Source of the DNA: UBA3537 sp964219345
Lineage (GTDB): Bacteria > Bacteroidota > Bacteroidia > Flavobacteriales > Flavobacteriaceae
Assembly (NCBI GenBank): GCA_964219345.1
Contig: CAXPPN010000021.1
Location: 31,269-95,268 of the forward strand
Length of the DNA stretch: 64,000 nucleotides
Reading direction: 5' to 3'
The notes under the pieces are model-generated. The model ran no database searches. It saw only the letters and a program-made list of their open reading frames with translations, and was not told the DNA's origin. Positions 1 through 7,383 of the stretch are shown here, piece after piece. The position numbers were made by a program, and so were the translations under genes. How positions within the stretch are numbered: position 1 is the stretch's first letter; each line of letters begins with the position of its first letter.

Positions 1-2
1 AA

Positions 3-380
3 CTGAAACTTTCTGGAAATTTAAGTAATGAATCTTTTGAATCTGGTGTTCGTCATATGGAAGATTATCATGAAAATGCAACACTTGCAAATTATGCTCA
101 CCTTACGCTTTTAATTTTTGGTATTGGTGGATTGATCCTAAACAATAATGGCTTACCAACTGTAGGAAAAATATTGGTCACTATTGGTATATTTTCTGTG
201 CTATTATTTCTTGTATTGTTCACTAAAGTTTTAAAAAATCAATCTGAATTTTATAAAATTTTGAAAAAGAAATTTATGACCCATAATGTTGTTTTTATCA
301 TTTTAGCACTCCCCCTATTCTTCTTATATCGATTGTATTTCAATAAAAAAATGAATGAAGATTTAACTAAAATTTCATAA
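3..380 (+). CDS. C-terminal part of a membrane protein, 5' end outside window
   Basis: The reading frame is open from the first bases of the window, so the gene starts upstream; the first ATG in view (57) is probably internal. The visible part has a hydrophilic stretch and then three hydrophobic segments (roughly residues 15-32, 37-56 and 78-92 counted from the ATG at 57), ending in a short basic and polar tail. No catalytic motif is visible and I do not recognise the family from this tail. In flavobacteria the gene before ribBA is often an LptF/LptG-type lipopolysaccharide export permease with an extended membrane tail. That identity is a guess from gene order only. Confidence 0.6.
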   Translation: MKLSGNLSNESFESGVRHMEDYHENATLANYAHLTLLIFGIGGLILNNNGLPTVGKILVTIGIFSVLLFLVLFTKVLKNQSEFYKILKKKFMTHNVVFIILALPLFFLYRLYFNKKMNEDLTKIS

Positions 381-398
381 GTTTTACTAGCGTTCTAC

Positions 399-406
399 TA
401 TCTTTG
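399..406 (+). promoter_or_regulatory. -7 box of the ribBA promoter
   Basis: TATCTTTG matches the Bacteroidota -7 consensus TAnnTTTG and lies 13 bases before the ribBA ATG. No clear TTG is seen at the expected -33 distance, so only half of the promoter is supported. Confidence 0.5.
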
Positions 407-419
407 CAAAAAATACCAC

Positions 420-1571
420 ATGTCAATAACACAAAAACCAACTCCAATAGAAAAACTCAACACCATTGAGGAAGCAATAGCGGATATAAAAGCGGGTAAG
501 GTCGTTGTTGTTGTTGATGATGAAAACCGCGAAAATGAAGGTGATTTTATTGCTGCAGCAGAAACTGTAACGCCAGAAATGATCAATTTTATGGCCACTC
601 ATGGCCGCGGACTTATTTGTGCCCCTCTAACAGAAACGCGTTGTGATGAATTGGATTTGAATATGATGGTGCAAAACAATACTGTACTTCATCATACACA
701 ATTTACAGTTTCTGTCGATTTAATTGGACATGGGTGCACCACAGGAATATCAGTATCTGATCGCGCCAAAACCATAAAATCACTTGTAAGTTCAGAAACA
801 AAATCTCATGATTTGGGGCGCCCAGGACATATTTTTCCATTAAAAGCAAAAAATGGTGGCGTTTTACGGCGTACTGGACATACAGAAGCCGCTGTTGATT
901 TGGCCCGATTGGCAGGATTTCAACCTGCAGGTATTTTGGTTGAAATTTTAAATGAGGATGGTACAATGGCAAGATTGCCACAACTGATTGAAGTAGCCAA
1001 AAAATTTGACCTAAAAATCATTTCTATTGAAGATCTAGTCGCCTATCGTATGCAACATGATTCGTTAATTGATAAAAAACATGACTTTCAAATTGAAACA
1101 CGTTTTGGAACATACCGATTAAGGGCATATCAACAAACCACCAATGATGCCGTTCATATTGCGCTGACAAAAGGACAATGGTCTAATAAAGAAGCAATAC
1201 CAACACGAATCAACTCCACATTAGTGAATAATGATATTTTGGTAACACTCACCAATAATGTTGATAAAAAATTAGATGATATGTTTCGTGTGATTGATAA
1301 AGAAGGAAAAGGTGCTATTATTTTTATCAATCAAAATTCTAGTCCACAAAAAACATTGAAACGATTAGGGGTTTTAAAAGAGATTCAAAAAAGTGGTAAA
1401 GTTGTCAAAGCACCTAGCATTGGTATGGATGAAAAAGACTTTGGCATTGGTGCACAAATTCTTCACGATCTAGACATTACTAAAATTAATCTGATTTCCA
1501 ATAGCAAACAAAAAAAGCGTGTTGGAATGATTGGTTATGGCTTAGAAATTATTGATTATATCAAATACTAA
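420..1571 (+). CDS. ribBA: RibBA: DHBP synthase fused to a degenerate GTP cyclohydrolase II domain
   Basis: The N-terminal domain (about residues 12-210) is 3,4-dihydroxy-2-butanone 4-phosphate synthase, which turns ribulose 5-phosphate into the four-carbon unit of riboflavin. It carries the acidic metal site DDENRENEGD (33-42) and RTGHTEAAVDL (151-161). The C-terminal part (about 220-383) has the length and layout of GTP cyclohydrolase II, but it contains no cysteine at all, so the three zinc-binding Cys of active RibA are missing. The first half is therefore probably active and the second half is not a working GTP cyclohydrolase II; a separate ribA would be needed. This degeneration is known in Bacteroidota. 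The stop overlaps the convergent aminotransferase gene by 4 bases. Confidence 0.95.
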   Translation: MSITQKPTPIEKLNTIEEAIADIKAGKVVVVVDDENRENEGDFIAAAETVTPEMINFMATHGRGLICAPLTETRCDELDLNMMVQNNTVLHHTQFTVSVDLIGHGCTTGISVSDRAKTIKSLVSSETKSHDLGRPGHIFPLKAKNGGVLRRTGHTEAAVDLARLAGFQPAGILVEILNEDGTMARLPQLIEVAKKFDLKIISIEDLVAYRMQHDSLIDKKHDFQIETRFGTYRLRAYQQTTNDAVHIALTKGQWSNKEAIPTRINSTLVNNDILVTLTNNVDKKLDDMFRVIDKEGKGAIIFINQNSSPQKTLKRLGVLKEIQKSGKVVKAPSIGMDEKDFGIGAQILHDLDITKINLISNSKQKKRVGMIGYGLEIIDYIKY

Positions 1572-2764
1572 CCAATTGTTTTTTTGATGCAATTGGCCAT
1601 TAATTCAGCTCTTTGATGCGCTTTTTCTTCAGTCCAAGATAATTTTATGAGACATGAAATATTTCTTCCAATAAAATGATCTGATTTAGAAAAATCCTTG
1701 TCTTTCAAATCATTTAATCCATTTTTTAATTCTTGAGATAAAGGATACAAAGATTTTTTATCCTTCAAGTGCTCCCATTTTCGAATGTAGTGCCAATTGT
1801 TGTCGTAATAATGAAAACAAGCATCGACTCCATTGGCTTTAAAGGATTGAATGACACCTCTAGCGGTTTCCAAATCGTCCAAGAAGAAATTTAAAAAAGC
1901 ATAACTTTCTACTCCACCTTCTGGAACGGTTCGAAAGGTGACCCCATCAATAGGCTCTAGGGCATGTCTTAAAATGGAATAATGCTTTTTTTGTAAGTCC
2001 AAAAACGCATCTAAACGTCTAAATTGTGCTAATCCAACAGCAGCATTGAGTTCAGAAATACGAAAATTATAACCTAAAAACGGGTGTGTTTCTGCGCCAC
2101 GGTCGTGTCCAACATGATCATGTCCATGGTCACTAAAATGATCCAGATATTTTGCATAAGTCGTGTTGTTGGTGATAACGCCTCCGCCTTCGCCACAAGT
2201 GACTGTTTTTACAAAATCAAAAGAAAAACAACCCAAATCGCCAATCGTTCCTAAGGATTTTCCTTTGTATGTGCCGCCAATGGCTTGGCAAGCATCCTCG
2301 ATTAATAACAAGTTGTGTTCATCACAAACAGATTTTAAAGCATCTAGATTGGCCATACTTCCGCACATATGCACTGGCATAATGGCTTTTGTTTTTGGAG
2401 TGATAGCAGCTTTAACAGATGCAATATCAAGCGTTAAAGTATCGTCTATATCAACAACTACAGGTGTTGCCCCTGTCATCATAATGGCTTCAAAGCTCGC
2501 TACAAACGTAAAGGTTGGCATGATAACTTCATCTCCCGCCCCAACACCAGCAGCAGCGAGTGCCATACTTACAGCAGCAGTGCCGCTACTCACCAATTGT
2601 GCATGCTTAACATCAAATCGTTTTTGGATAGCCAATTCCATATCCTTGGCTTTCCAATGCCCTTGTCTAAGGCCATCAAAACCATAACGCATCAAAACAC
2701 CAGAGTCCAATACATCGTGGACTTCTTTGCGTTCTGCTTCTCCAAAAAGTTCAAATCCGGGCAT
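1568..2764 (-). CDS. DegT/DnrJ/EryC1/StrS-type PLP aminotransferase
   Basis: This 398-residue protein is a fold-type I PLP enzyme of the sugar aminotransferase family. It has the N-terminal SSGTAA phosphate-binding turn (59-64), EDACQA (156-161) with the Asp and Gln that hold the cofactor, and the Schiff-base lysine K186 in FDFVKTVTCGEGGG. Family members aminate keto-sugars for surface polysaccharides or, less often, act on cyclitols. No sugar nucleotide genes lie next to it, so the substrate is unknown. It starts 2 bases after the stop of the upstream nitroreductase gene, so the two are very likely cotranscribed from the promoter near 3420. Confidence 0.85.
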   Translation of the reverse strand: MPGFELFGEAERKEVHDVLDSGVLMRYGFDGLRQGHWKAKDMELAIQKRFDVKHAQLVSSGTAAVSMALAAAGVGAGDEVIMPTFTFVASFEAIMMTGATPVVVDIDDTLTLDIASVKAAITPKTKAIMPVHMCGSMANLDALKSVCDEHNLLLIEDACQAIGGTYKGKSLGTIGDLGCFSFDFVKTVTCGEGGGVITNNTTYAKYLDHFSDHGHDHVGHDRGAETHPFLGYNFRISELNAAVGLAQFRRLDAFLDLQKKHYSILRHALEPIDGVTFRTVPEGGVESYAFLNFFLDDLETARGVIQSFKANGVDACFHYYDNNWHYIRKWEHLKDKKSLYPLSQELKNGLNDLKDKDFSKSDHFIGRNISCLIKLSWTEEKAHQRAELMANCIKKTIG

Positions 2765-2766
2765 AA

Positions 2767-3399
2767 TTATAAAATTTCAGTTACAGATTCAGATAGGGGT
2801 TTACGTACTTTTTTCATTGCTGCAAAAGGGTCATCCTCTGCCCTATACCCCATTGGCATGATAAGAACAGAACGTAAGCCTTTGGCTTTTAAATTGAAAT
2901 ACGCATCAAATTTTGCAGGTTCAAAACCTTCCATTGGGCAAGCATCAATGTTAAGATCAGCACAAACGGCCAACAAATTCCCCATGGCCAAATATGCTTG
3001 TTTTGCACCCCAAAGAAAAATTTCATCTGTGGATTTAGCCCCAAAACTATCAATAATATGCGTTCTAAAAGGCGCTAAAATTTCATCTGGTGTTTGACGA
3101 ATACTTTTGATACGCTCAAAATATGCATTGACATAATCCGCATCTAATGAGGTTTTGACACAAAATATAGCCACATGAGACGCTTGTTCCACTTGCTGTT
3201 GATTCATAGACATGGGCACTAATTCGTTTTGAATGGTTTTGTTATGGACCAACAAAAGCTGAACGGGTTGCAACCCATACGAAGACGCTGACAGATTAAA
3301 GCCTTCCTTTATTTTTTCAATATCTGATGATGAAATAAATTTATTAGAATCAAATTTTTTGGTGGCATAGCGCCATTTAAGGGCGTTGAGTAGACTCAT
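2767..3399 (-). CDS. NAD(P)H-dependent nitroreductase-family flavoprotein
   Basis: The 210 residues fit the small FMN-binding nitroreductase/NfsB-like family. The N-terminal KWRYATKKFD contributes basic FMN-phosphate contacts. SASSYGLQPVQ (37-47) and the C-terminal MPMGYRAEDDP, ending in KVRKPLSE, are typical of the group annotated as NAD(P)H-dependent oxidoreductase. Members reduce quinones, nitro compounds or flavins in the cytoplasm. It is the first gene of a two-gene unit with the DegT-type aminotransferase. The physiological substrate is not evident. Confidence 0.85.
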   Translation of the reverse strand: MSLLNALKWRYATKKFDSNKFISSSDIEKIKEGFNLSASSYGLQPVQLLLVHNKTIQNELVPMSMNQQQVEQASHVAIFCVKTSLDADYVNAYFERIKSIRQTPDEILAPFRTHIIDSFGAKSTDEIFLWGAKQAYLAMGNLLAVCADLNIDACPMEGFEPAKFDAYFNLKAKGLRSVLIMPMGYRAEDDPFAAMKKVRKPLSESVTEIL

Positions 3400-3415
3400 A
3401 GTATTGTATTTTGAG

Positions 3416-3423
3416 CAAAAATA
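3416..3423 (-). promoter_or_regulatory. -7 box upstream of the nitroreductase gene
   Basis: Read on the minus strand, TATTTTTG matches TAnnTTTG and lies 16 bases before the ATG at 3399. A -33 TTG at the right distance is not clear. Confidence 0.45.
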
Positions 3424-3550
3424 AGGAATTTTAGAACGATGAAGACCTAATGAAAATTTAAAATTCTTTTCATATTAGTTTATGTATGTTATTTCAACAT
3501 ATAGGTTTTTTTCATGATTCAAACCTGAACTAAACTTCAGTTTATCTCAT

Positions 3551-3580
3551 AAAAAAACCAAGTGCAAATGCACTTGGTTT
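3551..3580 (-). terminator. Rho-independent terminator of tRNA-Ser
   Basis: A 12-base-pair perfect stem (AAACCAAGTGCA with its complement, loop of 2) is followed on the minus strand by a run of seven T. It begins 8 bases beyond the 3' end of the tRNA. Confidence 0.85.
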
Positions 3581-3587
3581 CCTTTTG

Positions 3588-3672
3588 CGGAGAAAGAGGG
3601 ATTCGAACCCCCGGAGGTGTGACCCTCAACAGTTTTCAAGACTGCCGCATTCGACCACTCTGCCATTTCTCC
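3588..3672 (-). tRNA. tRNA-Ser (anticodon TGA)
   Basis: The reverse complement folds as a class II tRNA: acceptor stem GGAGAAA/TTTCTCC with discriminator G, D-arm beginning TGGCAGAGTGG, anticodon loop CTTGAAA giving anticodon TGA, a long variable arm, and the T-loop GGTTCGAATCC. No CCA is encoded. It is a single-gene unit with its own promoter and terminator. Confidence 0.96.
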
Positions 3673-3683
3673 TAATGCGAGTG

Positions 3684-3714
3684 CAAATATAAGCGGGTTT
3701 TCTATTCTTTTCAA
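3684..3714 (-). promoter_or_regulatory. Promoter of tRNA-Ser
   Basis: On the minus strand TTG (3714-3712) is followed after 20 bases by TATATTTG (3691-3684), a full match to the Bacteroidota promoter TTG-N17-23-TAnnTTTG. The mature tRNA begins 12 bases downstream of the -7 box. Confidence 0.75.
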
Positions 3715-3900
3715 ATAGTTTTTGGATTTATTTTTTTTAAGTTCATATTTCTTCAGCCTTTATTTTTTTAAAAACAAAACCGCAGTCCTGAAATATTCGT
3801 ATTTTAGAGGTATGAAACATCAATAACTAAAATTTTGTCGATCAAAAATATCAACTCATGGATGTTCCATGTGACCGAAAAAAATAATACATAAATTCAC

Positions 3901-4815
3901 ATGAATTGGAACAACGCCCTACGAGATTTTGAACATTATTTAAAAATTGAACGTGGTTTATCAATACATACCATCAACAGTTACCGTATGGATGTTCAAA
4001 AGTTGATTTCATTTTTGGAAACCCATAAAAAAACAATCAGTCCCATAACCATTGATTTTGAAACGGTTCAAGTTTTTTTATATGAATTGGCCAAAACAGT
4101 AAATGCGCGTACACAATCGCGAGTTATTTCTGGTTTAAGGAGTTTTTTCGATTATCTTATTTTTGAAAACTACCGAACGGATAATCCTCTAGAGCAGATA
4201 GAAGCGCCCAAAATTGGCCGTAAACTCCCCGATACACTTTCGGTTAAGGAAATCGATACCATTGTGGCGGCTATTGATTTAAGCACACCGCTTGGTGAAC
4301 GTAACAGAGCTATTATTGAAACCTTATACAGTTGCGGTTTGCGAGTAAGTGAACTGACAAACTTAAAACTCTCCGATTTGTTTTTTGATGAAGGTTTTAT
4401 TAAAGTTACAGGAAAAGGCAACAAACAGCGTTTTGTTCCTATTGGAAATCATACTCAAAAATTTATCAATTTGTATAAAAACCATGCGAGGAGGTCTCTA
4501 ACGATTGATCCACAACATATGGATACTCTTTTTTTAAATCAAAGAGGAAAACAACTCACCCGAGCCATGATTTTTACCATTGTTAAGACGTTTACAAAAA
4601 AAGCAGGGATTCAAAAATCCATTTCCCCACATACGTTCCGACATTCTTTTGCAACTCATCTTTTGGAGAATGGCGCCGATTTACGGGCCATTCAAGTCAT
4701 GCTAGGACACGAAAGTATTACCACTACAGAAATATATATGCACGTGGATAAAAGCCACTTAAAAGACGTTATAACTTCATTTCATCCTAGGACACAAAAA
4801 AAGCAACTTTCTTAA
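3901..4815 (+). CDS. xerD: Tyrosine recombinase XerD
   Basis: This 304-residue site-specific recombinase has an N-terminal SAM-like core-binding domain (about 1-90) and a catalytic domain with all active-site residues in order: R148 (CGLRVSEL), K172 (TGKGNKQR), H244 and R247 (HTFRH), H270 (LGHES) and the nucleophile Y279 (TEIYMHVD). With XerC it resolves chromosome dimers at dif near the terminus. The sequence resembles the flavobacterial XerD lineage rather than the XerC one; XerC versus XerD is a judgement from overall resemblance. No integrase-style extra domain, attachment site or cargo is present, so it is housekeeping and not an island integrase. Confidence 0.9.
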   Translation: MNWNNALRDFEHYLKIERGLSIHTINSYRMDVQKLISFLETHKKTISPITIDFETVQVFLYELAKTVNARTQSRVISGLRSFFDYLIFENYRTDNPLEQIEAPKIGRKLPDTLSVKEIDTIVAAIDLSTPLGERNRAIIETLYSCGLRVSELTNLKLSDLFFDEGFIKVTGKGNKQRFVPIGNHTQKFINLYKNHARRSLTIDPQHMDTLFLNQRGKQLTRAMIFTIVKTFTKKAGIQKSISPHTFRHSFATHLLENGADLRAIQVMLGHESITTTEIYMHVDKSHLKDVITSFHPRTQKKQLS

Positions 4816-4830
4816 AAAAAAGTTGCCTTT
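4795..4830. terminator. Bidirectional terminator between xerD and rny
   Basis: GCAACTTT (4803-4810) pairs with AAAGTTGC (4819-4826). It is flanked by an A-run on the left (T7 on the minus strand, ending rny) and CTTTT on the right (ending xerD). The xerD stop codon lies inside the hairpin loop. Confidence 0.8.
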
Positions 4831-4851
4831 TCACTAGTTTAATTAATAAAA

Positions 4852-6429
4852 TTATTTAGCAATGTTCACTGCTCGTGTTTCACGAATAACAGTAACTTTA
4901 ACCTGTCCAGGATAAGTCATATCCGTTTGAATTTTTTGAGAAATTTCAAACGATAATCTGCTTGCGTTATCATCATCAACTTTTTCACTTTCAACAATAA
5001 CTCGCAGTTCTCTACCCGCTTGTATGGCATAGGCTTTTTGAACACCTTTAAAGTTAAAAGCAATTTGTTCCAAATCTTTTAAACGTTGGATATAGGAATC
5101 TAAAACTTGACGCCTAGCTCCTGGCCTAGCTCCAGAAATGGCATCACATACTTGAACAATTGGTGAAAGTAAAAACTTCATTTCAATTTCATCATGATGG
5201 GCTCCAATAGCGTTACAAACTTCTGCTTTTTCGCCATATTTTTCGGCCCATTGCATTCCTAAAATCGCATGTGGAGTTTCCATATCAACCTCAGAATCAG
5301 GAACTTTACCAATATCGTGCAATAGTCCAGCACGTTTAGCAAGTTTGGGGTTAATCCCTAATTCTGCAGCCATAATACCACAAAGTTTGGCCACTTCTCT
5401 GGAGTGTTGCAGTAGATTTTGACCATACGAAGAACGGTATTTCATTCGCCCTACAGTTTTAATCAACTCAGGGTGTAAACCATGAATACCTAAATCAATA
5501 ACTGTACGTTTTCCAACCTCAATGATTTCTCTATTAATTTGTTTTTCAGTTTTACGAACGATTTCTTCAATTCGTGCAGGGTGAATACGGCCATCGGTAA
5601 CGAGCTTATGCAATGAAAGTCGAGCAATTTCTCGGCGTACAGAATCGAAGCATGATAAAATGATGGCTTCTGGCGTGTCATCCACAATAATTTCGACACC
5701 AGTAGCGGCTTCAAGCGCTCTAATATTTCGCCCCTCTCTACCAATGATTCGTCCTTTCATATCATCAGATTCAATATTAAAAACGGAAACACAATTGTCT
5801 ATAGCCTCTTCTGTTCCAATACGTTGAATGGTGTTGATAATAATCTTCTTAGCATCTTGTTCTGCAGTCAATTTGGCTTCTTCCATTTTGTCTTGAACAT
5901 AGGCCATCACATCATTTTTAGCCTCAGATTTTAAAGATTCCACCAATTGAGATTTGGCTTCATCAGCAGAAAGTCCAGAAATAACTTCCAATTGTTGCAC
6001 TTGGCTTTTGTGCATTTTATCAAGTTCTTCTTGTCGTTTTTCTATAACAGATATTCTCTGATCGTAGTCTTTTTTCTTAACTTCAAGTTCGTGATTTAGT
6101 TTTTTATTTTTTGAGAGTTCTGTAGAAACTTGTGATTCTTTATCTCGAGTTCTCTTTTCTGCTTCTGCCATTTTTTTATCTCTTGATAAAATCACTTTTT
6201 CATGCTCAGATTTCAGCTCTAAAAAACGTTCTTTTGCTTGAAAAATTTTATCTTTTTTTAAGTTTTCGCCTTCAGATTTTGCTTTTGAAATAATTTCATT
6301 TGCAGTGCGTTTTGCGTTTCTTGTAATCTGTGAAGCATTATTCTTCTCTCTTATTTTAGAAATTACAAGTCCTAAAATTAGCCCTAATAGAGCAGCTCCA
6401 GCACCTATAAATATGATATTTTGATCCAT
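4852..6429 (-). CDS. rny: Ribonuclease Y
   Basis: RNase Y is a membrane-anchored endoribonuclease that starts decay of many mRNAs. The 525 residues show the full family layout: one N-terminal transmembrane helix (about 4-24), a long charged coiled coil (about 28-200), a KH RNA-binding domain with the GREG loop (230-233), and an HD phosphohydrolase domain with the metal-binding pair H371-D372 in LLHDIGKVPD. It lies downstream of zapA and a probable 6S RNA. It ends in the terminator shared with xerD. Confidence 0.96.
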   Translation of the reverse strand: MDQNIIFIGAGAALLGLILGLVISKIREKNNASQITRNAKRTANEIISKAKSEGENLKKDKIFQAKERFLELKSEHEKVILSRDKKMAEAEKRTRDKESQVSTELSKNKKLNHELEVKKKDYDQRISVIEKRQEELDKMHKSQVQQLEVISGLSADEAKSQLVESLKSEAKNDVMAYVQDKMEEAKLTAEQDAKKIIINTIQRIGTEEAIDNCVSVFNIESDDMKGRIIGREGRNIRALEAATGVEIIVDDTPEAIILSCFDSVRREIARLSLHKLVTDGRIHPARIEEIVRKTEKQINREIIEVGKRTVIDLGIHGLHPELIKTVGRMKYRSSYGQNLLQHSREVAKLCGIMAAELGINPKLAKRAGLLHDIGKVPDSEVDMETPHAILGMQWAEKYGEKAEVCNAIGAHHDEIEMKFLLSPIVQVCDAISGARPGARRQVLDSYIQRLKDLEQIAFNFKGVQKAYAIQAGRELRVIVESEKVDDDNASRLSFEISQKIQTDMTYPGQVKVTVIRETRAVNIAK

Positions 6430-6449
6430 TTGTTGTGATATTGATTTAA

Positions 6450-6545
6450 AAAAAAGCCTGCAAAGATCCTAGTTTTGTATAAACTCCTTATTAAAAAGAT
6501 TTAGGGCTGAAAAGCTGATCAAGGATCTGCAAACAAGGCAGCATG
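6450..6545 (-). ncRNA. ssrS: Probable 6S RNA (flavobacterial type)
   Basis: The 204-base gap between zapA and rny is unusually GC-rich in its middle and folds on the minus strand as a rod. GCCT (6539-6536) pairs with AGGC (6459-6456) and GATCCT pairs with AGGATC around a large open central bubble, and the stem is followed by eight T. A closed stem with a big internal loop that mimics an open promoter is the hallmark of 6S RNA, which binds RNA polymerase. A place beside zapA is also typical of 6S genes, in Proteobacteria and, as I recall, in Bacteroidota. The 5' end is uncertain and may lie further upstream. Confidence 0.6.
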
Positions 6546-6633
6546 CTTTTACAACTTAAACGGACCCCATTTATAGATTTCTCGTTGAGTTTATCAAAAA
6601 ATTGACCAATACAGGCAGTATGTATTATATATT

Positions 6634-6936
6634 TTAAAGAACGTTGGTGTTTAAGTGTTGTTCTAGGCGCTCATCCAACTCCATTAGACGTTGTTCTAGT
6701 GTTTCACTTAAACTGTTTTTATCAATTTTTGTTTGTTCTGTTTCAGCGGCAAATTGTAAGGCACACATGGCCAAAACATCTTGCTTATCCTGAACAGAAT
6801 AACTTTGTTCAAACTTTTTAACGGTTGCATCTATCTTTTGAGCAGCCAATCGCAAACCTTCTTCTTGGTTTGGTGCAATTGTCAAAGGGTAAACCCTATT
6901 AGCAATCGATAATTTAATCTTTAATTGCTCACTCAT
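6634..6936 (-). CDS. zapA: Cell division protein ZapA
   Basis: This 100-residue protein has the ZapA pattern: an N-terminal beta-rich part (KLSIANRVYPLTI), a central KIDATVKKFEQSYSV helix, and QDVLAMCALQFA, followed by a C-terminal coiled coil. ZapA binds FtsZ and bundles protofilaments at the division ring. The gene starts 10 bases after the end of the upstream coiled-coil gene, so the two form one unit. The probable 6S RNA follows. Confidence 0.9.
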   Translation of the reverse strand: MSEQLKIKLSIANRVYPLTIAPNQEEGLRLAAQKIDATVKKFEQSYSVQDKQDVLAMCALQFAAETEQTKIDKNSLSETLEQRLMELDERLEQHLNTNVL

Positions 6937-6946
6937 AAGTTATTAT

Positions 6947-7237
6947 TTAGTCTGATAAACTTGCAATGCAATCGTTTATCTCTTTAATCAAAGCATTTAT
7001 TTTGAGCTTTGAAGCTCTTTTATCTTCGTTACTGCCTAGCATCGAACTTGCAATTTTTAAAGAGTCAAACTCTGCTTGATTGTCTTCAAGCTGTTGAAGT
7101 TGATCTTTATTTTGAGAATTTAATGTTTCAATCTCTTTTTTTAGAGCATCATTTTCTTCTTTCAATTGCCCAAACTGAACTATAATTTTATCTATTTTTT
7201 CTTCTATTATTTGGACAATATTTTCGATTTTGCTCAT
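6947..7237 (-). CDS. Small coiled-coil protein, ZapA partner candidate
   Basis: The 96 residues are almost entirely heptad-like and charged: two helical blocks (about 5-65) of alternating Glu, Lys and Leu, then a short tail. No enzyme motif is present. The constant place in front of zapA and the all-helical composition suggest a ZapB-like role in organising the division ring, but this is inference from context. Its own promoter lies just upstream. Confidence 0.75.
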   Translation of the reverse strand: MSKIENIVQIIEEKIDKIIVQFGQLKEENDALKKEIETLNSQNKDQLQQLEDNQAEFDSLKIASSMLGSNEDKRASKLKINALIKEINDCIASLSD

Positions 7238-7262
7238 TTACAAATTCAATACATTTTTACTA

Positions 7263-7293
7263 CAAATTTAACATTCCAAGTCTAAAATTACAA
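7263..7293 (-). promoter_or_regulatory. Promoter of the coiled-coil protein-zapA unit
   Basis: On the minus strand TTG (7293-7291), a 20-base spacer and TAAATTTG (7270-7263) give a full consensus match; the ATG follows 25 bases later. Confidence 0.7.
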
Positions 7294-7383
7294 TTTATAT
7301 GCCGATTTATTTTTAAATAATTTATCCAAACCAATTCTTTGCTTTTTATTTTCAATTCAATATTTTAGCTAAAGATCTTACTT

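Noticed and set aside
2163..2687. Long open frame on the plus strand opposite the DegT-type aminotransferase gene
   Set aside because: It lies fully inside a well-supported gene on the other strand, has no family resemblance and no promoter.
3673..3900. Possible hidden gene in the gap between tRNA-Ser and xerD
   Set aside because: No open frame with coding character on either strand; apart from the tRNA promoter I see nothing there.
3901..4815. Integrase of a mobile island next to tRNA-Ser
   Set aside because: Although a tRNA gene is near, the protein has XerD layout and length, no repeat of the tRNA 3' end is seen downstream, and all neighbours are housekeeping genes.
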